64,000 nucleotides of DNA from contig CAVPFA010000003.1 of assembly GCA_963703655.1 (NCBI GenBank), positions 1,488,001-1,552,000 of the forward strand, given 5' to 3'. The DNA comes from CAVPFA01 sp963703655 (GTDB taxonomy: Bacteria; Actinomycetota; Acidimicrobiia; Acidimicrobiales; Bog-793). Each line of letters begins with the position of its first letter. The stretch's first letter is position 1. Under the pieces are notes generated by a model. That model saw nothing but the letters and a program-made list of their open reading frames with translations. It did not search any database and was not told the origin of the DNA. The position numbers and the translations under genes are program-made. Of this stretch, positions 1 through 7,264 are shown piece by piece.

Positions 1-1642
1 GGAGCAGGGCTGCGGTGAACGTCTCGCAGACGCCGTCCTGCATGATCTTGACCGTGTCCGCCCGGAACCGGTCACCGGATCCGGCCGCGCGCGCCCGGTT
101 TCGCCGCTCCACGAGCGCCTCGAGCTGACCTGCACCCGCGTGGCGGTCCCACCACATCGCCCCGGCGACCCGTGCCGTCAAGAGGTCGTGATCGACGAGG
201 TCGACGTAGACGTCGAACGAGTCCTCGAAGCCGGAGAAGCCTCCGACGATCGCGTCCTGCCAAGCGGTGATGCCGAGCGAATGGAGATAGGCCTGCGCCT
301 GCAGCAATCCACGGCGGACCTCCTCGGCGGTGGTCGGAGGGAGGACGTTGCCAACGAGTGCCATCGCCCCCTCGTGAAGAGCGCCGGTCGGCCTGCCGGA
401 CGAGTCTCGTTCGATCCGGCCGTCAACGGGGTCCGGCGTCTCGCGGTCGACGCCGGCGAGCTCGAGTGCCCGTGAGCTCACCCAAGCGCTGTGATGATCA
501 CGGTTCGGCAGAAAGACCGGTCGTCCTCCGGCGAGGTCGTCGAGGTCGGCGGCTGTCGGGCATCCACCGGGGAAGGCCTCCATCGACCAACCGCCGCCGA
601 GGATCCAGCCGAGATCGGGATTGGCCTTGGCGTAAGCGGCGATCACCTTCCGGAAGCCCTCGCGGGTCCTCTCGCCGGTGAGGTTGCACCGGAGCATCTC
701 CACACCGCCCTGGGGCGGGTGCACGTGGGCGTCCTGGAACCCGGGCAGGAGCAGCCCGCCGGAAAGGTCGACGACTTCGGTGTGCGGGCCGACATGAGCC
801 CGGACATCGGAATGGTCTCCGACGGCGACGATGCGGCCACCCTTGACGGCTACTCCGCTAGCCCAGGGACGCGCAGGATCGACGGTGTAGCAGGCCCCGC
901 CTGTGAACACGACGTCGGCGCCGTCCGCCATCACTGGCCCGACGGTTCGTCGAAACGCAGCCTCCAGCGCGACCACGTCCCTGGCCACGTCCCCGACGAG
1001 ACGGTCGCTTCGGAAGGCGAACGACCGCAGCCGGACGAGGGCTTCGGCGAGGCCGACTCCGAGCTGGACCGAGACCATGCCCGACGCCTGGTGGACCACG
1101 AATTGGAAGTTGGCTTCGGACTCCAGCTCGGCGGCGATCGAGCCGGCCGGGGCGTCAGCCTGCAGAGCGAGGACGGCCCGGGCGGCCACATCGGCCATCA
1201 CGAGTGCATCGGCGTGTTGATCCACGCTGAGAGGTCCCGGTTGGTCACGGTACAAGTTGAGCGCACCGAGGCGCGCCGCGCCGATCCGCACCGGAAAACC
1301 GAACACCCCTCTGGCCCCGGCTCGTACGGCCGCCGGCGCGAAGGCCGGCCAGCGAGGCCGGTCCGGGCTGGCCAAGTCCGGTTCCAGGACGGCCCTCCCG
1401 AGGGTGTGGGCGTCTACACCGGGTCCCTCGCCGAGGGTGTACTGGAGGTCCTCGATCTGTGCCGAGGCCTTGCCGGTGGCGCACAGGGAGCCTTGCGGGA
1501 GGTCACCGGCGAGCAGCATGATTCCCGCGCCGCTCATCGCCGTGACGCTCGTGGCCACCTCGCACAGGCGGTGGGTCCCCGATCGGCCGGCGGCCGAAAG
1601 CTGGGCGAGGATGCGCTCGAGGCGGGGACGGGGACCGTCCAT
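1..1642 (-). CDS. GAF-ANTAR regulator fused in frame to YtcJ-type amidohydrolase (3' partial)
   Basis: One open frame runs from ATG at 1642 to the window edge (547 codons, no stop). Residues about 27-155 are a GAF domain, and about 178-228 an ANTAR RNA-binding domain with the usual core VVHQASGMVSVQLGV. After a linker of roughly ten residues, Met238 (ATG at 931) begins a metal-dependent amidohydrolase of the YtcJ/COG1574 type: VVFTGG strand, LLLPGFQDAHVH metal motif (His306, His308), then GWSMEAFPGG and NRDHHSAW. ANTAR proteins bind RNA hairpins to antiterminate transcription; YtcJ enzymes hydrolyse amides of unknown natural substrate. ANTAR is normally C-terminal, so an enzyme after it is odd. 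The junction reads GTGATG, close to the TGATG overlap of coupled genes, so a one-base indel could have merged two genes. Domains are clear; the fusion is less certain. Confidence 0.75.
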   Translation of the reverse strand, partial: MDGPRPRLERILAQLSAAGRSGTHRLCEVATSVTAMSGAGIMLLAGDLPQGSLCATGKASAQIEDLQYTLGEGPGVDAHTLGRAVLEPDLASPDRPRWPAFAPAAVRAGARGVFGFPVRIGAARLGALNLYRDQPGPLSVDQHADALVMADVAARAVLALQADAPAGSIAAELESEANFQFVVHQASGMVSVQLGVGLAEALVRLRSFAFRSDRLVGDVARDVVALEAAFRRTVGPVMADGADVVFTGGACYTVDPARPWASGVAVKGGRIVAVGDHSDVRAHVGPHTEVVDLSGGLLLPGFQDAHVHPPQGGVEMLRCNLTGERTREGFRKVIAAYAKANPDLGWILGGGWSMEAFPGGCPTAADLDDLAGGRPVFLPNRDHHSAWVSSRALELAGVDRETPDPVDGRIERDSSGRPTGALHEGAMALVGNVLPPTTAEEVRRGLLQAQAYLHSLGITAWQDAIVGGFSGFEDSFDVYVDLVDHDLLTARVAGAMWWDRHAGAGQLEALVERRNRARAAGSGDRFRADTVKIMQDGVCETFTAALL

Positions 1643-1681
1643 CGGAGAAATCTACCGCCGCCCGGTTGACCGCTCATAATA

Positions 1682-1698
1682 AGAGTGATTACCATTCT
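1682..1698. promoter_or_regulatory. Zur-box-like inverted repeat upstream of znuA
   Basis: AGAGTGATTACCATTCT is a 17-bp imperfect palindrome (14 of 17 positions agree with its reverse complement) of the AT-centred kind bound by Fur-family repressors. It lies in the 106-bp gap between the divergent ANTAR-amidohydrolase gene (start 1642) and the zinc operon (start 1749), whose last gene is a Fur/Zur homologue. Zinc-responsive autorepression is inferred. Confidence 0.6.
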
Positions 1699-1748
1699 CT
1701 AACCGGACCGTGGGAGGTGGTCCCCGTTATGCGAGGAGTCCCGAGAAG

Positions 1749-2696
1749 ATGGGTGCTCAGTCCCTGCGAGCTCGCAATCGGACGACGCTCGGCGCGCTGG
1801 GAGTCGCGGCGGCGTTGCTCGCAGCCGGGTGTTCGTCGACGCCGGCAGCGAAAAGGTCCGGGGGCGACGGCGTAATCAGGGCCGTTGGAGCCGAGAACGA
1901 GTACGCGAACGTCATCGCGCAGATCGGCGGCAGGTACGTCGACGCGACCGCCATCATGTCAAACCCCAACACCGATCCCCATACGTTCGAGGCCAGCCCT
2001 TCGGTGGCCCAGTCCGTGAGTGCGGCCCGGTTGGTCGTTCAGAACGGTGTCGGGTACGACAGGTTCATGAACAGCGTCGAGGCCGCGTCCCCGAACTCCA
2101 AGCGCAAGGTCATCAGTGTCCAGGCGTTGCTCGGACTGCCGGACGGCACCCCGAACCCGCACCTTTGGTACAGCCCGAGAACCATGCCGGCTGTAGCCAG
2201 GGCAATCGCCGGCGACTTGTCGTCTCTCGACCCCGAGCACTCTTCTTACTTTCGCGAGAACCTGACCAGGTTCGATCGTTCGCTGGCGCCCTGGTTCCAG
2301 GCGATCGCTCGTTTCAAGGCCGACTTCCCAGGCACGCGCGTGGCGACGACCGAGCCGGTCGCGGACTACATGCTGCAGGCTGCCGGAGCCGAGAACGAGA
2401 CGCCCTTCGGCCTGCAGGCAGACATCATGAACGGGGTCGATCCTCCTCCACAGGACATCACGCTCGAGAACAACCTGTTCACCCGGCACAAGATCAAGGT
2501 CTTCGTGTACAACCAGCAGGTGACCGACTCGATCACCCAGTCATTCCTGGATCTCGCCAAGCGGGGTGGCGTGCCGGTGGTCGGCGTCTACGAGACGATG
2601 CCCGTGCCCGGCTACGACTACCAGACCTGGATGCTGGCCGAGGTCCAGGCGTTCCAGAAGGCCGTCGCCGACAAGAAGTCGACCGAGCGGCTGTGA
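1749..2696 (+). CDS. znuA: zinc ABC transporter substrate-binding lipoprotein
   Basis: Cluster A-I metal-binding protein of 315 residues. The N-terminus has a lipoprotein signal with lipobox LAAGC (Cys28), so it should be anchored on the outer face of the membrane. Metal ligands of the family are visible: NPNTDPHTFEAS (His78), NPHLWYSP, an acidic residue in VATTEP, and a distal VYETMP. The acidic/His-rich loop of classical ZnuA is absent. ATG at 1749 is chosen because GAGGAG lies about 10 nt upstream and the signal peptide then has normal length; an in-frame start at 1710 would add 13 residues without a better ribosome site. The stop overlaps the ATPase start by 4 nt. Zinc rather than manganese is inferred from the Zur-like regulator and operator in the same operon. 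Confidence 0.9.
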   Translation: MGAQSLRARNRTTLGALGVAAALLAAGCSSTPAAKRSGGDGVIRAVGAENEYANVIAQIGGRYVDATAIMSNPNTDPHTFEASPSVAQSVSAARLVVQNGVGYDRFMNSVEAASPNSKRKVISVQALLGLPDGTPNPHLWYSPRTMPAVARAIAGDLSSLDPEHSSYFRENLTRFDRSLAPWFQAIARFKADFPGTRVATTEPVADYMLQAAGAENETPFGLQADIMNGVDPPPQDITLENNLFTRHKIKVFVYNQQVTDSITQSFLDLAKRGGVPVVGVYETMPVPGYDYQTWMLAEVQAFQKAVADKKSTERL

Positions 2697-3544
2697 CTGG
2701 TTCGTACCCACGCGCCGGTGGATCCGAGGAGGTCCTTTCCCTCGAGGGGATATCGCTCTGGCTCTCGGGGCGGGAGATCCTCCACGACGTCAGTTTCGGC
2801 CTTCGAGCCGGAGAGCTGACCGGTCTGATCGGATCCAACGGTGCGGGCAAGACGACGATCTTCCGGGTCATCCTCGGGCTTCAGGCGCCCTCGGAAGGAA
2901 GGGTGCTCCTGGCCGGCCACCCCCGCCCTCGTCGCAACCGGTTCATCGGCTACGTGCCGCAGAGCATCGGTCTGGACCCTGACGTGCCGCTGCGGGCACG
3001 TGACCTGGTGGCGCTCGGGCTCGACGGCGACCGTTTCGGCCTGCCGTTGCCGTCCCGCCATCGCCGGCAGGTGGTCGACGAAATGCTCGACGCTGTGGAC
3101 GCGGGTGACTTCGCCGACGCCCGGATCGGCAATCTCTCCGGTGGGGAGCTGCAGCGCACGCTGATCGCGCACGCGCTGATCAGTCGACCGAGGCTGCTGT
3201 TGTTGGACGAGCCGCTGGCGAACCTCGACATTCGCAGCGAGCAGGAGGTGGTCGGGCTCCTCGACCGGATCGCGAAATCCCAGCAGATCGCTGTGCTCAT
3301 ATCCGCACACGAGATGAACCCGCTGCTCCCGGTGATGGACCGCGTCGTCTACCTTGCAGCAGGCCGGGCAGCGAGCGGGTCGACCGAGGAGGTGGTCCGC
3401 GAGGAGGTGCTGAGCGCGCTGTACGGCCATCACGTCGACGTGCTCCATCTGCAAGACCGCATCCTGGTGGTGGCCGGCAAGGACGAGGGACATCACCTCG
3501 AGCCCGAGAAGGACCGAGTCCTTCCTGAACGCGGACCTAGATGA
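2693..3544 (+). CDS. znuC: zinc ABC transporter ATP-binding protein
   Basis: ABC ATPase of 283 residues: Walker A GSNGAGKTT, Q-loop YVPQS, signature LSGGELQR, Walker B LLLLDEP and the switch histidine in ISAHE. GTG at 2693 overlaps the binding-protein stop (GTGA), implying translational coupling. A C-terminal extension after the H-loop (about residues 215-283) ends in a charged tail. It should energise the two membrane subunits encoded next. Zinc assignment rests on the operon context. Confidence 0.9.
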   Translation: MTGSYPRAGGSEEVLSLEGISLWLSGREILHDVSFGLRAGELTGLIGSNGAGKTTIFRVILGLQAPSEGRVLLAGHPRPRRNRFIGYVPQSIGLDPDVPLRARDLVALGLDGDRFGLPLPSRHRRQVVDEMLDAVDAGDFADARIGNLSGGELQRTLIAHALISRPRLLLLDEPLANLDIRSEQEVVGLLDRIAKSQQIAVLISAHEMNPLLPVMDRVVYLAAGRAASGSTEEVVREEVLSALYGHHVDVLHLQDRILVVAGKDEGHHLEPEKDRVLPERGPR

Positions 3545-3550
3545 CCGATC

Positions 3551-4508
3551 GTGGGCACGATTCTCAACGGCATCGTTGAACCTGGTTTCTTCTCGAGCGG
3601 GCCGGTCCGGGTGGCCCTGGTCGTCGGGGGCCTGGTCGCGCTCGTGTCCGCAGTGGTGGGGGTCTTCACCGTCATGCGGGGCCAGTCGTTCGCCGGCCAC
3701 TCCCTCGCGGATGTGGGTACCACCGGCGGATCCGGCGCTTTTCTCGTCGGGGCGAACCCGCTCTGGGGCTTCGTCGCGTTCACGATCGCCGGCGCCGGGG
3801 TCATGGAGCTGCTCGGTATACGGCGGCCAGCGCGGAAGGGACCTGGCGACCGGGATCGTGCTCGGAGGTGCGCTCGGGATCGCGGCACTGTTCTTGTATC
3901 TCGGCACCACCCAGAGCAACACAACGGGTGCGACCTTCACCATCCTGTTCGGTTCCATATTCGTCATCCAGGCCTCGACGATCCCGGTCTTCGTGCTGCT
4001 GGGACTCTCGGCCCTCGCCATGGTCGGGTTGCTCTACCGTCCCTTGCTGTTGAGCAGCGTGAGCACCGACATCGCCTCTGCCCGCGGCGTGCCCGTGCGT
4101 GCAGTCGGCCTCGGTTATCTCCTCTCCATGGCAATAGCGGTCGCGCTCTCGTCTGTGACTATCGGAGCGATTCTCAGTACCGCAATGCTGATCGGCCCGG
4201 CAGCCTCGGCGTTACGGCTGGCGAGACGACCCGGCTCGGCGATGGTCTGGGCGGCTGTCATAGGCGTAGCGGTGACCTGGCTGGGCATCCTGCTCGCTTA
4301 CGACAGCTACTACTGGCCGCCGGCCGGGCGAGGCTGGCCGGTGAGCTTCTTCGTGGTGACGCTGGTCTTCGGGTTCTATTTGCTGGCGGGCCTGGCAAGC
4401 CGGCGGACGGTCAGACGGCGCGGGAAGCAGCTGGGTGTGTGGCACGACAACCCGGCGACGTCAGTCCGTGACGACGGGACGGTCCGGCCCTCGCCCGGGG
4501 CTCGCTGA
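3551..4508 (+). pseudogene. znuB: zinc ABC transporter permease, first copy (frameshifted)
   Basis: ABC-3 family membrane subunit split between two frames. The first frame starts at GTG 3551 and encodes the N-terminal helices through the family motif FTVMRGQSFAGHSLADVG and VMELLG. From about 3816 the match continues in the next frame with YGGQRGRDLATGIVLGGALG, then TM segments, the family motif ASARGVPVRAVGLGYLL, and a normal C-terminus stopping at 4508. Adding one base near 3815-3817 restores a full-length protein of about 318 residues. The rest of the operon is intact and overlapping, and the second half keeps coding character, so a consensus error is as likely as a true null. The stop overlaps the second permease start. 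Confidence 0.8.
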
Positions 4509-5413
4509 TGTTCTCCGGCTTCATGGTCAACACCTGGATCGTCGCGACCATGGTCGCAGCCGTCGCCGGTGTCGTCGGGTTCTTCACGGTGCTGCGGGGC
4601 TCGGCGTTCGTGGCTCACGCAGTTCCTCAAGCCGGGTTCGCCGGTGCCGCCGGCGCAGCGTTGCTCGGTATCAGCACCCTCGTCGGTCTCGGGGTGTTCG
4701 CGGTGTTGAGCGCGCTCGGCATCGGCGTGCTCGCCAAACGCGGCCGCCAGGACGCGGTGACGGCGCTCGCGCTCGTGTTGATGCTGGGGCTCGGTGCGCT
4801 GTTCGTGGGCTGGAGCGAGCAATATGCGTCCGAGACCTTCGCCTTGCTCTTCGGCGAAGTGCTGGGAGTCAGCAGCAGCCAGGTGCTGGCGACCGCTGCG
4901 CTCGCCGCTTTGTCCATCTCGGCCACGCTGGTCTTGTACCGCCCGCTCATGTTCGCTTCGGTGGCACCCGAGGTGGCACAGGCGCGCGGAGTGCCGGTCC
5001 ACCGGATGGAGATGTACTTCCTGGTGGTCGTCGCGTTGGCGGCCACCATGTCGGTTCCCGTGGTCGGAGCCCTGTTGATGTTCAGCTTGATGATCGGCGC
5101 GCCCGCAGCCGCTCAGTCGTTCACGGCGAGGCCGCTGCGGGCTTTGGCGCTGTCCGTCGGCATCTCGATGACCGTCGTGTGGCTCGCGATCGCAGCGGCT
5201 TACGAGTCCAACTGGCCCGTGGGCTTTTACGTCGGGGTCCTGGGCGCACTGTCGTACCTGGTGGGGCGCGGCTGGGCCGTGTGGCGCCGGTCGGTGGTCG
5301 GGCGGGCGCCACGTTCCCCGAGAACCAGCAGGGCGTTCACGCCGACGACGTCCCTGAGGGCCGTCACCGCGCCCCGCACGGGGGCCACCGGGACTAGCCC
5401 CGAGCCGACCTAG
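4508..5413 (+). CDS. znuB: zinc ABC transporter permease, second copy
   Basis: Intact ABC-3 permease of 301 residues with about seven hydrophobic segments and the family motif FTVLRGSAFVAHAVPQAGFAG near the N-terminus, plus AQARGVPVHRMEMYFLVVVA. ATG overlaps the preceding stop (TGATG). Having two different permease genes suggests a heterodimeric membrane channel, as in several actinobacterial metal transporters. The C-terminal 50 residues are Arg/Thr-rich and look cytoplasmic. The next gene (Zur-like) starts on the last base of its stop codon. Confidence 0.88.
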   Translation: MFSGFMVNTWIVATMVAAVAGVVGFFTVLRGSAFVAHAVPQAGFAGAAGAALLGISTLVGLGVFAVLSALGIGVLAKRGRQDAVTALALVLMLGLGALFVGWSEQYASETFALLFGEVLGVSSSQVLATAALAALSISATLVLYRPLMFASVAPEVAQARGVPVHRMEMYFLVVVALAATMSVPVVGALLMFSLMIGAPAAAQSFTARPLRALALSVGISMTVVWLAIAAAYESNWPVGFYVGVLGALSYLVGRGWAVWRRSVVGRAPRSPRTSRAFTPTTSLRAVTAPRTGATGTSPEPT

Positions 5414-5871
5414 TGTCTGCGGCGATGGTCCTCTCACGCTCGGTGCACGAAGCCGTCGCCCTCCGGCTGGCCGGAGGGGACCAGCGGTACACGAACCTGC
5501 GCAGAGTCCTGGTCGAGACGTTGGCGGCTGCGGGCCGGCCGGTGACCGTTCCGGAGATACTCCTCTCGGCGCCGGAGCTTCCCCAATCCAGCGCCTATCG
5601 CAACATGACGGCGCTCATCGAAGCCGGGATCGTTCGCAGGGTCGCGGGCGCCGACGACCACGGCAGGTTCGAGCTCGCCGAGGAGCTTTCGGGGCACCAC
5701 CACCATCTCGTTTGCGCGACCTGTGGAAAGGTCGAGGACGTCCACCCGTCTCCGAAATTGGAGAGGGCGCTCGGTGAGGCGGCGAGGGCGGTTGCAGAAG
5801 AACAGGGCTACAAGGTCACCGAGCACCAGCTGGACCTGCTCGGTCTATGCCCCGAATGCCGGCCGTCTTGA
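5413..5871 (+). CDS. zur: Fur-family zinc uptake regulator
   Basis: Fur-like repressor of 152 residues. Residues about 20-80 form the winged helix (QRYTNLRRVLVETLAAAGRPVTVPEI, then SSAYRNMTALIEAGIVRRV). The dimerisation domain has the His cluster GHHHHLVCATCGKVEDV and a second CPEC pair near the C-terminus, together a Cys4 structural zinc site. GTG at 5413 overlaps the stop of the upstream permease, so it is the last gene of the zinc operon. Fur, Zur and Nur share this fold; zinc specificity is inferred from the operon and from the inverted repeat at 1682-1698, its probable target. Confidence 0.88.
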   Translation: MSAAMVLSRSVHEAVALRLAGGDQRYTNLRRVLVETLAAAGRPVTVPEILLSAPELPQSSAYRNMTALIEAGIVRRVAGADDHGRFELAEELSGHHHHLVCATCGKVEDVHPSPKLERALGEAARAVAEEQGYKVTEHQLDLLGLCPECRPS

Positions 5872-5940
5872 GAACGGCTTGACCCTCGCGCACCGTCCAT
5901 AACGTTGCGCTACGGTTCGAATCGCGGGGGGAGGTGTCGG

Positions 5941-6663
5941 TTGGTCTCCCAATCTGGTTCTTCAGGTCCCCCGACGGGCGATCTGCCTGACGGTGTCATG
6001 GAAGTCGTGAGCCGCAGCCAGGTGCCGGCTTTGATCCTGGATCTGGCCTCCGAGCGGATCGTTGCCGCCAGCCCGGCGGCTCGAGACCTGCTTTCCCCGG
6101 GTGGCGAGGAGCTTGTCGGGCGCCCGGCGTCGTTCAGTGATGACACTCCGACGGGCGCACTCGACTTGCTCGTCGCGGGGCGGCTGCGCGGTTATGAGAC
6201 CGTCCGGCCGCTTCGGCTGAGCGACGGGTCTACGAGCCGGCTTCCTGTCTGGGTGAGGGCGATCGGCGAGGCCACGCCACCTCGCCATGCTCTTGTCGTC
6301 ACCATGGCCCACGGCAGGCCGGCCGGAACCGCCGCGTGTCCGCTGCCCGAAGACTTCAACGCCGTCGCCGGAACGACCGACGTCTATTCGGTCGGGTCCT
6401 CGCGCGACTTCGCCGGGCTCACCGACGCAGGGCTTCCCGGTCTTTCCGAGCTGTCGAGCCGGGAGCTCGAGATAGTGACCATGCTGCTCGCCGGGGACCG
6501 AGTGCCGGCAATCGCCAGAAAGCTCTTCATCGCGCAGAGCACCGTTCGCAACCATCTCTCCTCGGTCTTCGGGAAGTTGAACGTCGGGTCCCAGCAGGAG
6601 CTCATCGACTCGCTGCGGGCAACAAAGGACCGAACACCTCTCACGCCGTGGCCGCACGAGTAG
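5941..6663 (+). CDS. PAS-LuxR family transcriptional regulator
   Basis: Protein of 240 residues with an N-terminal PAS-like sensory region (about 20-130: VPALILDLASERIVAASPAA) and a C-terminal LuxR/GerE helix-turn-helix (about 168-230: LSSRELEIVTMLLAGDRVPAIARKLFIAQSTVRNHLSSVFGKLNV). The TTG start at 5941 is preferred over upstream in-frame codons because GGGGGAGG lies 6 nt before it. No kinase or receiver domain is nearby, so the signal is probably sensed directly by the PAS region; ligand unknown. The next gene repeats its DNA-binding half. Confidence 0.8.
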   Translation: MVSQSGSSGPPTGDLPDGVMEVVSRSQVPALILDLASERIVAASPAARDLLSPGGEELVGRPASFSDDTPTGALDLLVAGRLRGYETVRPLRLSDGSTSRLPVWVRAIGEATPPRHALVVTMAHGRPAGTAACPLPEDFNAVAGTTDVYSVGSSRDFAGLTDAGLPGLSELSSRELEIVTMLLAGDRVPAIARKLFIAQSTVRNHLSSVFGKLNVGSQQELIDSLRATKDRTPLTPWPHE

Positions 6664-6707
6664 GTCGTGGTGGGTTCTGGCGGAGAACGCTTGGACCATT
6701 GACCAAC

Positions 6708-7055
6708 ATGTTCGACGAGGCGGCTGTCGCCGACGTCGTGTTCCATGCGCCAGAGGTGTCAGGTCAATGGGAGCCCGAGACGCCCCGTGCGTCGGTAGCA
6801 GACCTGCATCGCCTCTGCGAGCTGTCGCCGCGGGAGCTCGAGGTCGTCACCACGTTTCTCGACGGGGACCGGGCGCCGGCGGTCGGCGAGTCGCTCTTCA
6901 TCGCACGGAGCACCGTTCGCAACCACCTGTCCCGGGTCTTCAGGAAGTTGCAGGTCCGGTCCCAGCAAGAGCTGATAGTGCTGCTGCGGCCGAGCAGGAC
7001 CGGGCGTCTGGGCACTGCCGAGGTCGGGCTCGTCGGTGACTCGAGGAAGGACTGA
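6708..7055 (+). CDS. short LuxR-type HTH protein, tandem paralogue of upstream gene
   Basis: Small protein of 115 residues consisting of a short leader and a GerE-type helix-turn-helix (LSPRELEVVTTFLDGDRAPAVGESLFIARSTVRNHLSRVFRKLQV). It closely resembles the C-terminal half of the PAS-LuxR protein 45 bp upstream, including the SQQEL tail, so tandem duplication with loss of the PAS region is the simplest origin. It has no sensor domain and could compete with or heterodimerise with its neighbour. The start at ATG 6708 lacks a strong ribosome site. Confidence 0.7.
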   Translation: MFDEAAVADVVFHAPEVSGQWEPETPRASVADLHRLCELSPRELEVVTTFLDGDRAPAVGESLFIARSTVRNHLSRVFRKLQVRSQQELIVLLRPSRTGRLGTAEVGLVGDSRKD

Positions 7056-7185
7056 GCCTCTGCGTTCTTGCAGGTAGTAACGGGTCTGTGAAGGCGAGCG
7101 ACGTCCTCGCGCCGCAGGCGCTTTTGTCGTTGGTCGGCGAGTTCGAGGGCGAGCCGCGGGTTCATGAATGGCATCGTGGCAGCCT

Positions 7186-7209
7186 TTGGCTCGTGATGAG
7201 AAGAGCCAA
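7186..7209. promoter_or_regulatory. MocR operator, distal copy (imperfect 24-bp palindrome)
   Basis: Half-sites TTGGCTC (7186-7192) and GAGCCAA (7203-7209) are arranged as an inverted repeat with the same 24-bp outer spacing as the perfect copy 35 bp downstream. The inner bases are partly diverged. MocR-type regulators bind paired sites of this kind upstream of their own gene. Confidence 0.65.
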
Positions 7210-7220
7210 TTCCCAATTCA

Positions 7221-7244
7221 TTGGCTCTTGATGTCAAGAGCCAA
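7221..7244. promoter_or_regulatory. MocR operator, proximal copy (perfect 24-bp palindrome)
   Basis: Two 11-bp arms, TTGGCTCTTGA and its exact reverse complement, flank a central TG. The site ends 20 bp before the MocR start codon, a position suited to autoregulation. An extra inverted arrangement is formed by the right arm of the distal copy (7201-7210) and the left arm of this one (7220-7229). Confidence 0.75.
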
Positions 7245-7264
7245 TTTCCGGAATAATCGCTTCG

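Noticed and set aside
491..1669. Long plus-strand open frame of 392 codons
   Set aside because: It is antisense to the ANTAR-amidohydrolase frame, has no recognisable motifs and is rich in residues expected of a shadow frame.
2618..4021. Minus-strand frame of 467 codons across the zinc operon
   Set aside because: Antisense to clear ATPase and permease genes, no family motifs.
7055..7173. Small minus-strand frame starting MPFMNPRLALELADQRQ
   Set aside because: Resembles N-termini of small actinobacterial proteins, but it runs on antisense into the LuxR-type gene without a credible stop; too weak to list as a gene.
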